Source: Microstegium vimineum
Lineage: Eukaryota; Streptophyta; Magnoliopsida; Poales; Poaceae
Length of the DNA stretch: 64,000 nucleotides
Assembly: GCA_022036555.1 (NCBI GenBank)
Contig: CM039140.1
Location: 2,710,785 to 2,774,784, forward strand
Direction of reading: 5' to 3'
Part shown: in pieces, positions 1 through 9,983 of the stretch
How the letters are laid out: every line of letters starts with the position of its first letter
How positions within the stretch are numbered: position 1 is the first letter of the stretch
Program-made: the position numbers and the translations under genes
The notes under the pieces: model-generated
Databases searched by the model: none
What the model saw: the letters and a program-made list of their open reading frames with translations, nothing else
Told to the model about the DNA's origin: nothing

Positions 1-80
1 ACACAAGTTAGTACACCCAGGTTGTCACTCAATTACCAAAATCCACATAGGGACTTTCAACGGGGTATGTCGCCCATAAT

Positions 81-2332
81 TGTCACACCCAATTTTAAGA
101 ATAAAATTGAATGCGAATAACTCATGTGTGCCCAGAGATCAATCACACACATAAGCCGACAAATCTTTAAAGAGTATCATCACTGAGTGCTTATTACATA
201 ACGAATAATATTCTTAAACATAACAGCGGAAATAAAGATAACTCTCGCGACGAAGCTCCACTTCACAGGGAACGCCGACTGGTTGACCACTAGCCTAGTA
301 CTCCTCACGGTAGTCTTCATAGCCGTCTGATGAAGATGATAAAGCAAGGGTGAGCACTTAAAGTACTCAGCAAGAGTAACACAGGGTTATGAAGCTCAAA
401 GGCTGACACTGTCTGAACTGCGGTTGCTTTTAGCTTGGTCAAGTTTTACCAACACTTAGCTTTAGTTATGCAAAACCCAATTAATAACCACATGATAAGA
501 TTAGTAATCAACATTAACAATTAAACAACTTGATCATCTATACTGTGAGTTTTCCAGGCCGTTCGTGACCGTGAGCACGGCTATCATGATAGATTTACAC
601 TCTGCAGAGGTTACGCACTTTACCCACAAGCCGTGTAGCCCATATGCCCGGGTTTATAACTCCCATCTCACTGCCAAGGTGAGTGGGCAGGGAACACTAT
701 GAAGTCTTTCAAAAGCCCTTTCTAACATGTAGCGGACCCTACGGACCCAATGCAAAGGGGAATATGGGACACCCCGATGGTACCACCCGCAGCGGTCCCC
801 ATACAAGCTATACCCCATAACCAGCTCGGCAAAGGTGCCTTTCACGAACCACAAGCATGCTAGTCCAAACTTCATACTTAACTAAAGCCAGAGCCATTAT
901 AGCACTCATGGTTGCATTTAAGTCCCAGCTTTTGCCCTACAGTGAGGTCCTATTCCATGTCGCTACAAAAGCCAATTTTATCTCATTGTTGCATATATCA
1001 TTAGTCAAGATTCTTCTCATACTTCATAAAGCATAGCAGATCTACCCATATGCAAAAGTATCCCAAGGTGACAAGGTACAGGGTAACAAGCTATGGTAAA
1101 GATCTAAATAGGAATCAATTGAGACACATGCAATCATGACTAGGTGAATTAAAGTGAATAGGTAACAAGGATGATCCCATGTTAAACTTGCCTTGATCAC
1201 AAAACTCTTGGTGGTCCTGATCTGCTGCAAAGAACTCTTGCTCACCGAAGATCTCACCGGCTGAACTCAAACAACGTCACCACGCAATCATCCGAACAAT
1301 CATACATGAAGCAACAAAGATATAGTTAGAACAATACACCACAAACAATAAAGAGGTTTTTAAAAGATTATAAAACAGATCTATATTATACTACGATCAC
1401 AAAGACGCGAGAATCACGCTAAACAGATCTAAAACGAATAAGCTATGGATTAAACAAGATTTTAAAGAGCAAGATTAAAGCATTAAAAGAATTAATTTAC
1501 TTTTATTTTCAAAAGTGATTAACATATATGAAACCTATACTACTGGATAGAGCATAAAATTACGAATCTAACGCAACTTGAACGGATTGATTTGGATTTA
1601 AAACGAGCAAATTATAAGCATTTAAAGTTCAGTGGCAAATCTGTAAATAGGGATTTTTATTTAATTTTGAATTAAAATAGATCTAAAAAGGAATACGTTT
1701 TCCAGAGGGGAAAGCGTATAGCTGGAGGGTGCCTTAGGACTGCGGGTTGAGACTTAAAAGAACCGAGGGTCTCTTTAGCAAAACGCCAGACGAAGGGGTA
1801 TCTTTGATCTGTGGCCGTCGGATTTGATCTGATCGACTCAGATTAGAAGGAGGGAGAGAGAGGTGGTGCTCCACCGGAGCAGAGCGGCGCACGGCGGCGG
1901 CCATGGCCGGACAGAGCCTGTGCTCGCCGGCGCAAGGGAAGAAGGGGTTCGGGTGCTCGGTTTTGCACGGGAACGGGTCGAGGAGCAAGAGGAGCTCGAG
2001 GCGAACTCACCTAGGGCAACGGCGGGGCTCGCGGACGGACGAGGATGGTTGGCGGCGAGGGACAGCGGCGGCAGAGCCCCTGTGCACGGCGGCGCGGTCA
2101 ACCAGAGCACAAAAGAGAGAAAAAAGAGAGAGGGGAGGTGTTCCGCGCGTACGGGAAGCTGGTGCTACACTCGTTGGAGAGCTTGCGGCGGCCGGAACGC
2201 GGAACGGCGGTTGGGCGACGGTGCTCGGCTCGGCGGCGGCCGCTGCTGCTGGCTGCGAGGCGAGACGAGGCGAGTAGATGGGGAACGGCGGCGCGGGGTC
2301 GGCTCCTATTTAAAGGGGCCGAGGGGGGAGTC
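81..2332 (-). mobile_element. Truncated long LTR (3-kb LTR family, copy 1)
   Basis: It begins with TGTCACACCC, and most of its length matches the complete copy at 52450-55442 and the inverted copy at 33500-36295. Read on the minus strand, the LTR would have its promoter at the right. About 600 bp of that end, as judged from the complete copy, is missing where it meets copia sequence at about 2332. There is no matching target duplication. A 73-codon minus-strand frame at 654-875 recurs in all three copies. LTRs this long are typical of some Ty3/gypsy lineages; the family assignment is inference. Confidence 0.8.
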
Positions 2333-3395
2333 CCCTTTGCAGAGTTCTCCTCCCACTTAACCTCTGTAAAGAATTCGAAACATGAATTGTTGCCCCTGAA
2401 TCAATCCACCAAGTGGTGTTCGAATAACATAAAAACAGGGATTCATCTACAAATGTGATAGTATCATCACCTTTCTTCAATAAATTTTTCAGGTAGACTG
2501 GGCAATCTCTCTTGTAATGCCCTCTCTTGAAGCATTCCTTGCACTGGTCTTTTTCAGCATTGCCATATTTTCTGTAGTCCTCATCCTGAGAGTCCTTTTC
2601 TTTTCCCTTTTCAATTGCATTTTCTTGTGGCTTGGAGGGAGAGACTTTATTCCACTCGGGTTTCCCCTGTGGTTTCTTGTAATAATTCTTTTTTTTATTG
2701 TCCTTCACAAGATGAGCTGATTCACCCTGTGCGGACTTAAGTCTCTCTTCCTCCCGAACACACATTGCAATGAGCTTTTCAATGTCCCAGTTTTCAGGCA
2801 ACATATTATAGTTCACATCAAAGGTTTCGAATTCTTTTGGCAGAGAAAGAAAGACCAAGTGAATGGGGAACTTATCATTGATCCCCAAATCCATTGTCTT
2901 TAATTTTGTTGCCATTGTGTTCATTTTCAATATGTGCTGACGCACGCCACCACCATTGTATTTTTCAGATACAAGTTTATATATCATGGTGCTTGTTGTG
3001 GCCTTGGAAAACCCAGTAAACTGACTCTTTACCCTTTCGAGGTAGTTAATGGCTGTGATGCATTCTGGGATGGACCCTCGGATTTGGTCTTCAATAGTGG
3101 CTTTCGCCACCAACAGGTATTTTCGATTGGATTGAATCTAAAGCCTGTATTCAATATCATATTTCATTCTGACCTCAGCATGATCACGCTTTCAGGCGTT
3201 GAATGCTTCGTCAGTTTCATCAGTTTTCTGTTCCGGTTCCTCTGGAATAGTAGGACACGGGGAAATAATGGCAAGATCAATCTCTGTCAATACAAGTTTC
3301 AGCTCGTACTTCTCCCGCTACACCCGGTAGTTGGTACCGTTGAGTGGTGGAATGTTGTTTATATTCACCATTCCTTTAACTCCTGAAATTTGTCC
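2333..3395 (-). pseudogene. Copia gag with start of protease, broken
   Basis: The open part (2310-3113) encodes a Ty1/copia Gag. It has a UBN2-like central region and a CCHC zinc knuckle of the form C-x2-C-x4-H-x4-C (CKECFKRGHYKRDC). It then runs into the protease active-site region (WWIDSGATIHVSN), where the copia sequence ends. The N-terminal part (about 3113-3395, minus) can still be followed but holds in-frame stops, for example after NYRV. The protein is therefore not makeable as a full Gag. The last residues of the open frame are read from the neighbouring LTR and are not copia. Confidence 0.85.
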
Positions 3396-4656
3396 AAAGA
3401 AAAGTGAGAAACATTCATCATAAAATTGCATGCCTTAACTCAACGTTGGTCAAAATTAAAACATACAATTCATCTATACAAAAAATTATACATCACCGTT
3501 GGGCAGAAGTAAAATAAATGCATAGCAATTCATTATAATAATGTTATTAACAACGTTGGTCAGAAAATAACTCTACTATGATTTTATCAAATTTTTCAGA
3601 AAATTCATAATTCGCTCAAAATTAAATTATCCCGTTGGTTCAAATTTAATTAAGAGACAAAATTCAATATTTCTTCGCAGCGGAAACAACAATGATGTTC
3701 ATAATCTTATTTTCCAGAAAAATTAATTCATATTATTCTCTGAACAAAAGGATATCGTTGGATAAAACTTTGTACAGAAAAATTTCATCAAAATTTCAAT
3801 TCAAATGCATTCGATATAAAAAATGTATTCTGTTTCTGGAAAATAAAAAGGAAAACAATACTATTCATACGCGGGCTTGGGCAAACGAATCGACCCAGAG
3901 GCCAAATCGGCCCGGCCAGCCACGCGCAGGGCTCCCCACACCGCCTGGGCTCAAAGTCGGCCCATCCGATTGGGAGTGTTGATTCTGTTCGTCAGATCTA
4001 GGGTGGATTCGATCGGACGGCTCGGCGTCAATTTCGCAGGGACAAAAACCAGACTCAGCCGAGCCGGCCCCAAACCCTAGCTTCATTTCATTCTTTCCCG
4101 TTCCCGTCTCCCCCCCCCACCCCCCACCCCCCGCCGCGTTCTGCATCCTGCAGCCGAAATAGAGAACCACCGGTGGCGGCTGGGGAAGAAGTCGTCGGCG
4201 GCAAACTGGCACCAGCTCTTCTCCCCTTCTTCTTTCCTCTATCCTTCCTTCCCCTTGCTCCTGCCTACGCCCGTGAGGGAGAGTGGAGCGCCCGAACAGC
4301 AACTGGCCGGAGAAGGAAAGCGTCGACGCGGGCCCCCTCGTCGGCGAGCGCGCCGCCGTCGAGCGGCTTCGCGGCGGTGCTGGTTTCCAACCGCGCAGCG
4401 AGGTAGGGGTTTCGTTGTTCTTGTTGGCTGGCGGTGAGATAAAAAGATGAGCCGCCGGCCTTGATTTCTTGAGTTCGGTTTCGATTTGAACCGGGTTTCT
4501 TAGTGGTTCGGTTCAACAGATCGGGTTGCATCCCGATTAGTTCTTTCGCATGTTCTTAGTTTCCCCAACCCCTTCTGTTCTTTCGATTAGGGTTAGGTTT
4601 TTGTTCTATGTTGAGCCGATTTGGCTCAGATCCGAATGGATCCCCTCCAAAGGAGG

Positions 4657-4668
4657 CGTCTGATACCA
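4657..4668 (-). promoter_or_regulatory. Primer-binding site, tRNA-Met type
   Basis: The minus strand reads TGGTATCAGA one base after the LTR end. This is the usual complement of the initiator methionine tRNA used by plant copia elements. Confidence 0.8.
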
Positions 4669-4669
4669 T

Positions 4670-5192
4670 TGTTAGATTCATAGGATCGCTAGGAGGTAGA
4701 TCCAGTGGGTAAACACATGTTCGAGTAGATATAGTATGCAGTTCTTCATGATGCAGAGAGATCTAGAGAGAGATAGAGTAATAGAGCACCGACCAGAGGA
4801 GTCGACGGGAGGTGCAGTCGCGGTGGCGGCGCCGGTAGGGTTGGTGCTGGTGGAGCCGCTGGCCGTCATGGTCGTCGGCGTAGGCTGCTCCTCTGCTGTG
4901 GCGTCGGCGGTCGTAGTAGGCGTAGAAGACGCCTGCATTCGGGTGCTCGTCGACGTCGGTGGTACTTCCCGTCGCTGGCAGCGCCCCTCAGATCGGATTA
5001 GGGTTTAGAATGTCGGTGGGGAGACTGGCGGCCCAGATGAACCTCGTACTGAGCGCCCCGGCCCCCACCTCATCTATATAGCGCTGTGCGACGGGGGGCC
5101 ACCAACCACAAGGTTGGACGCCCCCGATCAGGACACAGATCTAAGACCCGTTAGGCCGTTGGGCCTAAACTGTGGGAGATCAACTTCTAACA
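4670..5192 (-). repeat. Copia 5' LTR (523 bp)
   Basis: On the plus strand it runs from TGTTAGATTC to CTTCTAACA, giving TG...CA ends with a short terminal inverted repeat (TGTTAGA/TCTAACA-like). The primer-binding site lies directly outside its left end, which fixes the minus-strand orientation and identifies this as the 5' LTR. A TATA-like CTATATAG lies near 5074. Confidence 0.85.
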
Positions 5193-5509
5193 GGTGTGTC
5201 ATGTGTGCACCGTGCACGAGCTCAGGAGACGAGGCAATCGTCATTCTCAACAACACGACACAAGGTGTACCGTGGAGAAGACACGACGGTTTCAGATGCA
5301 TACCGCAGATGATGCTTGACTGCTACGTAGAAGATACAATTTGCTCACCTTGCGTAGCACATGATGTATTTTTAATCCTTTCTTTGATCGCCATTCCTAC
5401 TAATAATATACTCCTTCCATCACCACTTCGATCGACATCACGCGGCTTCGTTCGTCCGGATCTCGATCGGCCGGTGGCTTCCGTGGTGAGTACAGTAAGG
5501 CAGGCAGGC
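5193..5509 (+). promoter_or_regulatory. Upstream region of the wax synthase gene
   Basis: Only 317 bp separate the copia LTR from the start codon. A weak TATA-like stretch (AATAATATAC) lies near 5402-5411, about 100 bp before the ATG. No upstream ORF of note is seen. Any more distal promoter would have to be inside or beyond the retrotransposon. Confidence 0.4.
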
Positions 5510-6520
5510 ATGGCGTCCGAGGTAACCGGGCTGGCCGTGGTCTGTGCCGCCGCGTCCGTGGCCCTGGCCTACGCTCGTCTCGCCACCTCGCGGCTGGCCC
5601 CCGGCACCCACCGCCTCGCGGCGCTCCTCCCGGTGCTCCTACTCCTCCCCGTCCTCCCCTTCGCCTTCTCCTCCATCCACCTCCGCACCATCTCCGCCTT
5701 CTTCCTCATCTGGCTCTGCGGCTTCAAGCTCCTCCTCCTCGCCGCGGGTCACGGGCCGCTCCACCCCGCACTCCCGCTCGTGCGCTTCGTCGCGTGCGCC
5801 GCGCTGCCCATCAAGGTCCGGGACGAGAACGAGAAGCAGCAGCAGCAGGGATTCCTGCTGTCGTACGCGGCCAAGGCGGTGCTCTTCTCCTTCCTCGTCT
5901 CAGTCCGGTGCTACAGGGCGCGGATGCCAGCGTACGCCGTGCCCGTGTTCGACGGCGCGCACGTGTACCTCATGCTGGAGCTCTTCCTCACGACCGCCGC
6001 GGCGCTCGCGCGCGCGCTGCTGGGCGCGGAGCTGGAGCCGCAGTTCGACCGGCCGTACCTCGCCTCCTCCCTCCGCGACTTCTGGGGCCGGCGGTGGAAC
6101 CTCATGGTCCCCGGCGTGCTCCGGCCCTGCGTGTACCGCCCCGTGCGCGCCCGCTTCGGCGCCGCGGCGGGCGTGCTCGCGGCGTTCCTCGTGTCCGGGG
6201 CCATGCACGAGGTCATGTTCTACTACATCACGCTGGAGCCCGGCACCGGGGAGGTGACCGCCTTCTTCGCGCTGCACGGCGCGTGCGCGGTGGCCGAGCG
6301 GTGGCTGGCGCGGCACGGGCAGGGCGCCGTGTGGCGGCCGCCGCGGCCCGTCGCGACGGCGCTGACGCTGGCGTTCGTGACGGGGACCGGGTCCTGGCTC
6401 TTCTTCGCGCCCGTGATCCGGAGCGGCCTGGACAAGGCCATCATCGCCGAGTGCGAGGCCATGCTAGCGTTCTTGGAGCGGGCTGGTCGGAATTTGGCCG
6501 CGACGGCACATTTGATTTAA
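5510..6520 (+). CDS. Wax synthase-like acyl-CoA:fatty alcohol acyltransferase
   Basis: An intronless frame of 336 residues. It belongs to the plant wax synthase family (long-chain-alcohol O-fatty-acyltransferase, MBOAT superfamily), which joins an acyl-CoA to a fatty alcohol in the ER membrane to make wax esters. The protein is almost all hydrophobic helices. The family signatures are present: FWGRRWNLMV at about 191-200, followed by LRPCVYRPVR, and SGAMHEVMFYYI at about 229-240 with the likely catalytic His at 233. Length is close to the usual 330-360. I start at the ATG at 5510 because the longer upstream open frame (from 5114) runs through retrotransposon LTR and lacks family similarity. 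The C-terminal 20 residues look less conserved. GC content is very high, as is common in single-exon grass genes. Substrate specificity cannot be read from sequence. Confidence 0.9.
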   Translation: MASEVTGLAVVCAAASVALAYARLATSRLAPGTHRLAALLPVLLLLPVLPFAFSSIHLRTISAFFLIWLCGFKLLLLAAGHGPLHPALPLVRFVACAALPIKVRDENEKQQQQGFLLSYAAKAVLFSFLVSVRCYRARMPAYAVPVFDGAHVYLMLELFLTTAAALARALLGAELEPQFDRPYLASSLRDFWGRRWNLMVPGVLRPCVYRPVRARFGAAAGVLAAFLVSGAMHEVMFYYITLEPGTGEVTAFFALHGACAVAERWLARHGQGAVWRPPRPVATALTLAFVTGTGSWLFFAPVIRSGLDKAIIAECEAMLAFLERAGRNLAATAHLI

Positions 6521-7204
6521 GATTTAAACCTCTGTTTAAGGGTACTGGTATACATGTAAAATGGCATGTACTGTAACCCTCATTTGGTGGTCTGCAGAGA
6601 TTGCACAATTAACAGCGACAGACCGACATGTCTTTTCTCTGTACATAGCAAGTTTTTAGCATAAGTCGATCCAATGTTAACTAGTACTAGTAATTAACTC
6701 TAAAAATTAACTAGTAATTGTTTGGGTTGAGGCGAGGCGAGTATGCTAGCACTAGCAGCCTAGCACTGATTTGGAAGCTATGGGTTGTGCACGGGTACAA
6801 GCTCCCCCAAAGACGAGCAGCATTAGCATGTTGAGCTGATAGTTTTTACGGCTTATAAGTCAACTTTAACTGTTTTGTCAAACGATTTCGTTCACGGAAT
6901 TGAAACAAAAACGATTCGCAATCCATCCAATTGCCGGCGCTATAAATGTAGAACAGTGGTGGCATTCCCATCGACGTCGAGCAGTGGCATCGAGGCAATG
7001 ACACGGGCACAGCAGCAATGCTTTGAGATTGCGTTTCGTACTGGTACGCGTCCCTGGAAACTGCTGCAGCACCGATGGATGTTCTTACCAGCGAGACCAC
7101 AGCAAAGCTCTCGCATAGATTTGCCTCTTTCAATTGCAAGTAACAAGATCCCAAAACGACAAACGAGCAAACACGTAAGTTTTATGTTTGCAAATCATCA
7201 TTGT
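6521..7204. other. Convergent intergenic region
   Basis: Lies between the 3' ends of the wax synthase gene (plus) and the NYN gene (minus) and should hold both 3' UTRs. I see no gene, long repeat or recognisable transposon in it; the small open frames here have no family features. Confidence 0.5.
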
Positions 7205-8176
7205 TCAACCACCGACGCTGGAGCCCTCGTCGTCGGAGTCTAGTTTCCACCACGGCTTCCCCTTGGCCTTCCGTGCCAGCTCCTCGACCGCATCGCCGTC
7301 ACCGTTCTCGAACACCACCTCTTCCTCCTCCTCCTCCTCGTCTTCGTACCTCCACTCCAGCCCCTTGAGCACGTCCCTATCCCGCCACTTGCCGGACACG
7401 GACGGCGCAGCCTTCCTAGCCTTCCCGGCGATCACCTCCGCCCAACTGAACCCGACGTCCGCCAACCTCGCCAGCCCAGACTCACCGCCTACAACCACCG
7501 ACCGCACGCCCCTCTCCCTCGCCACGCGCAGGAGGGAGGCCAGCTCCTCGTGGCCCGAGACGAGCACCAAGCACCGCGCGGACCCTTCGTCGAGCACCAG
7601 CTGCGCGTGCTCCCGGAGGGACGCCGCCGGTGTCCGGGAGACCTCGACGCGGACGCCGGCGCGCCCGAGCTCGTCGGACGGGGAGGCGGTGCCCGCGCCC
7701 GCGACAAGCTCACGCGCGGCCTTCTCGTACTTGGAGAGCTTGAGTGACAGCGCGGCGGCGAGGCGCACGCGGCGGCCTCCGCGGGACGAGTCGATGCGGG
7801 CGACGCGCTTGGCGTGCTCGCGGGCGTGGATGGCGTCGAAGTGGCGAAGCAGCGCGTCGCGAGCGCGGAAGCGGCGGCCGCAGACGCGGCAGAGGTGGGT
7901 CGTGGCGGCGGGGGCGGGCAGGCGGTGGGACGGGTGAACGAAGGCCGCGGAGAGGCGGAGGCGGCCGAAGGAGGTGGCGGCGAGGTGGAGGCGCACGACG
8001 GCGTCGTAGAGCGGGAGAGTGGAGGGGGGACAGGAAGCGGCCAGGTCCCAGAGGATGGCCACGGCGGTGGTCGGCTTGCGTGCTGCCGGTGCGGTGGCGC
8101 TGGAGATTGAGCGGAAAAGGAGCGGATGGCCCGCGGCGAGGAGGCGACGCTGGAGGTGCCAGAGCGGTGGCAACAT
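7205..8176 (-). CDS. NYN-domain protein with C2H2 zinc finger
   Basis: An intronless gene of 323 residues. An N-terminal basic/hydrophobic stretch (about 1-33) looks like a mitochondrial or plastid presequence. A NYN/PIN-like (LabA/MARF1-type) nuclease fold is split around a C2H2 finger. TTAVAILWDLAA opens it at about 36-47; the finger has Cys96, Cys99, His112 and His117; the Rossmann-like second half includes CLVLVSGHEELASLLRVA at about 202-219 and RSVVVGG. NYN enzymes usually carry an Asp at the end of strand 1 (here ILWDL) and in the SGD/SGH motif. Here the latter is SGHEE, so catalysis is not certain. An acidic Glu run follows near 278-287. Plant members are annotated as putative endonucleases with a C2H2 finger; their RNA targets are unknown. 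Confidence 0.85.
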   Translation of the reverse strand: MLPPLWHLQRRLLAAGHPLLFRSISSATAPAARKPTTAVAILWDLAASCPPSTLPLYDAVVRLHLAATSFGRLRLSAAFVHPSHRLPAPAATTHLCRVCGRRFRARDALLRHFDAIHAREHAKRVARIDSSRGGRRVRLAAALSLKLSKYEKAARELVAGAGTASPSDELGRAGVRVEVSRTPAASLREHAQLVLDEGSARCLVLVSGHEELASLLRVARERGVRSVVVGGESGLARLADVGFSWAEVIAGKARKAAPSVSGKWRDRDVLKGLEWRYEDEEEEEEEVVFENGDGDAVEELARKAKGKPWWKLDSDDEGSSVGG

Positions 8177-8286
8177 GACTACTGTGGTGCTTGGTGCCTT
8201 GGTGTGGTGGGATCATTCTATTCCACCAAAACGAAGAAAGGCTGGTCGAGATGGTGACGGCGGCGTGCCAGCGGGCAGCGGCCGGT

Positions 8287-9472
8287 TTTTTCTTTTGTTT
8301 GTTTGAATTTCACAGCACTTTATAAACTCAAAGCTCCAGACAAATCGCTGGAGACAATATCGTTTACAAAGTCTAGGGACGTAGCCAGCGGGGGCAATGC
8401 TAATTGGATTAACAATAATGTGCCCAAATAAACATATCATGATCATGGTTCCGGCTATGATTGCTTATTCCAATCTTGATAAGTGTCGAAAGACAAGCAT
8501 ATGCATACCTAAACGTCAATAGCAAGGCAAGATGGACTGAGCCCGGGCTACTGCCATGAGGAGGAAGAAGAAGGCAAGGAGGGGCTGGAGGAAGCCAGCC
8601 TTGGCTTCGTCGCTGTCTGGCACCAGAACGCATACCCTCTATTAGGATAGGCAGCAACACCATGACTGGCCATACAATCAGCCACTGTATTACATAATCT
8701 AGGACAGATTGAGATTGAACATGAAACAAAGTTTCTAGCCATTACAGACCTGATCTGCCTAAACAAAGCCCCTTCAGGGCCACCATCCATCACACTTGAT
8801 GTCAGAGCTTTTCCTAAACAAACCCTAAACTTGATCTCCAAAATCAAACTTGACATACCCAGCTGTTCTGCTCTCTCTAAACCATGCAGGGCAACCAAGG
8901 CTTCGGCATGAAGGGCACTACCTAATCTTTGGATGTTACCTACACCAATGTCCAGCACCTCATCGGCGTTGTTTCTCACCACGCTACCCCAACCTCCCTT
9001 CCTTGTTAGAGCTGAGAAGGCTGCATCCACATTCATTTTGTAATGCTCTTCTGCTGGTGGCTTCCATTTTTCCTTCTGTGGCTAAAGTTTCTCTGTTCCT
9101 TTTAATTTTGCAAATTCACTTAGGTGGTATTGAATTGAGTTGCAAACCTCCCTAGTATTCCACACTCTTTCACCCGCATTTGCCTTATTCCTAGCTGCCC
9201 ACCATCTCCATAGCCACACCACGACCTTCAGTTGCTTCTCCGACGACATCGTACATATTTTTTCAGCTACTTCTTTCCCTGACCTGCATTGTACCAGGCA
9301 ACCCCGAATATCCTCCATTTGCAACTCACACCAGCATTCTCTTGCCTTCTTGCATTTAAAAAATAGGTGTCCACAGTCTTCATCTAATCTTTCAGTCTTG
9401 ACCTTTCTTCTTTTCAGGTTGTTCCGCACTGGGAGGCTGTTATGAATAAAACGTCATAGGAACATTTGGACA
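8287..9472 (-). mobile_element. LINE (non-LTR retrotransposon) 3' remnant
   Basis: Two decayed minus-strand blocks are in the order expected for a plant L1-type LINE. First comes a zf-RVT region (9082-9470: FIHNSLPVRNN, then DEDCGHLFFKCKKARECW). It is followed by an RNase H-like domain (8548-9036) with MNVDAAF, GWGSVVRN, a Glu in LHAEALVAL and a degraded Asp region VADCMASHG. The frame is broken between them and a stop interrupts the block near 9455. A T-rich stretch at 8287-8310 (A-rich on the LINE strand) fits the poly(A) end. The reverse transcriptase and ORF1 are missing, so it is 5' truncated. Confidence 0.8.
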
Positions 9473-9983
9473 GCGGCCGAGTTGAGAGGAGCGACGGCGG
9501 CAGAGGGCGGGTTGGGCGCGCGACACAGGGATGAACATAGGAGGAAGATGGGGGGTTTAGGGATGAGGTGCTGACGCATGGTCCCTTGTGTCAGACATCT
9601 CTAACCAAACTGAAAACACACCATATGTTCAGTTTGCATTAAGGATCATGGTTTGATTGAATCAGCGCATCACCAAGCCAATCTTCTTTTTTGAGTCACG
9701 CTTGCAACTTGCAAGGAAGCGGTCATGGCAAAACGAAATATCATAACCCCATTACATGAAAAATGAAAACAGTGATAAGCAACAATGGTTGATTATAACC
9801 AAACATACTAAATTGGAAAGCATACTTCAGTTTGATAATCATGAATTATAAAGGTCTCGACGAGGCATCAGATGCTACTGTAACCATGAATGGTGCACCA
9901 GGGGATAACATGATCAACCATAATACGACAGTTTTCAAAAGATGCAGTATGATGCATCCGAGTTCCCCAGGCTGCCAAAGCAT
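9473..9983. other. 3' flank of the SEP-UBX gene
   Basis: Holds the probable 3' UTR of the minus-strand UBX gene and about 300 bp of unassigned sequence next to the LINE. No gene or clear repeat is seen. Confidence 0.4.

Larger units (their letters stand above)
2333..5192 (-). mobile_element. 5' part of a Ty1/copia retrotransposon
   Basis: Read on the minus strand, the order is LTR (4670-5192), a methionine-tRNA-type primer site, a long leader (about 3400-4656), gag, and the first residues of protease. The element then stops at about 2333, against the truncated long LTR. The rest of pol and the 3' LTR are absent, so this is a dead 5' fragment. The leader has a C-rich simple stretch near 4110-4135 and an AT-rich part (3400-3860) in which the motif CGTTGG recurs. 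Confidence 0.85.

Noticed and set aside
5114..5509. N-terminal extension of the wax synthase frame
   Set aside because: It is read from copia LTR and leader sequence, lacks family similarity, and places an unlikely 132-residue preface on a membrane enzyme.
5544..6576. Long open frames overlapping the wax synthase gene in other frames and on the minus strand
   Set aside because: They arise from the very high GC content; composition is Arg/Pro/Ser low complexity and only the 5510-6520 frame shows family motifs.
7744..8306. Plus-strand Arg/Gly-rich frames opposite the NYN gene
   Set aside because: Shadows of the GC-rich NYN coding strand.
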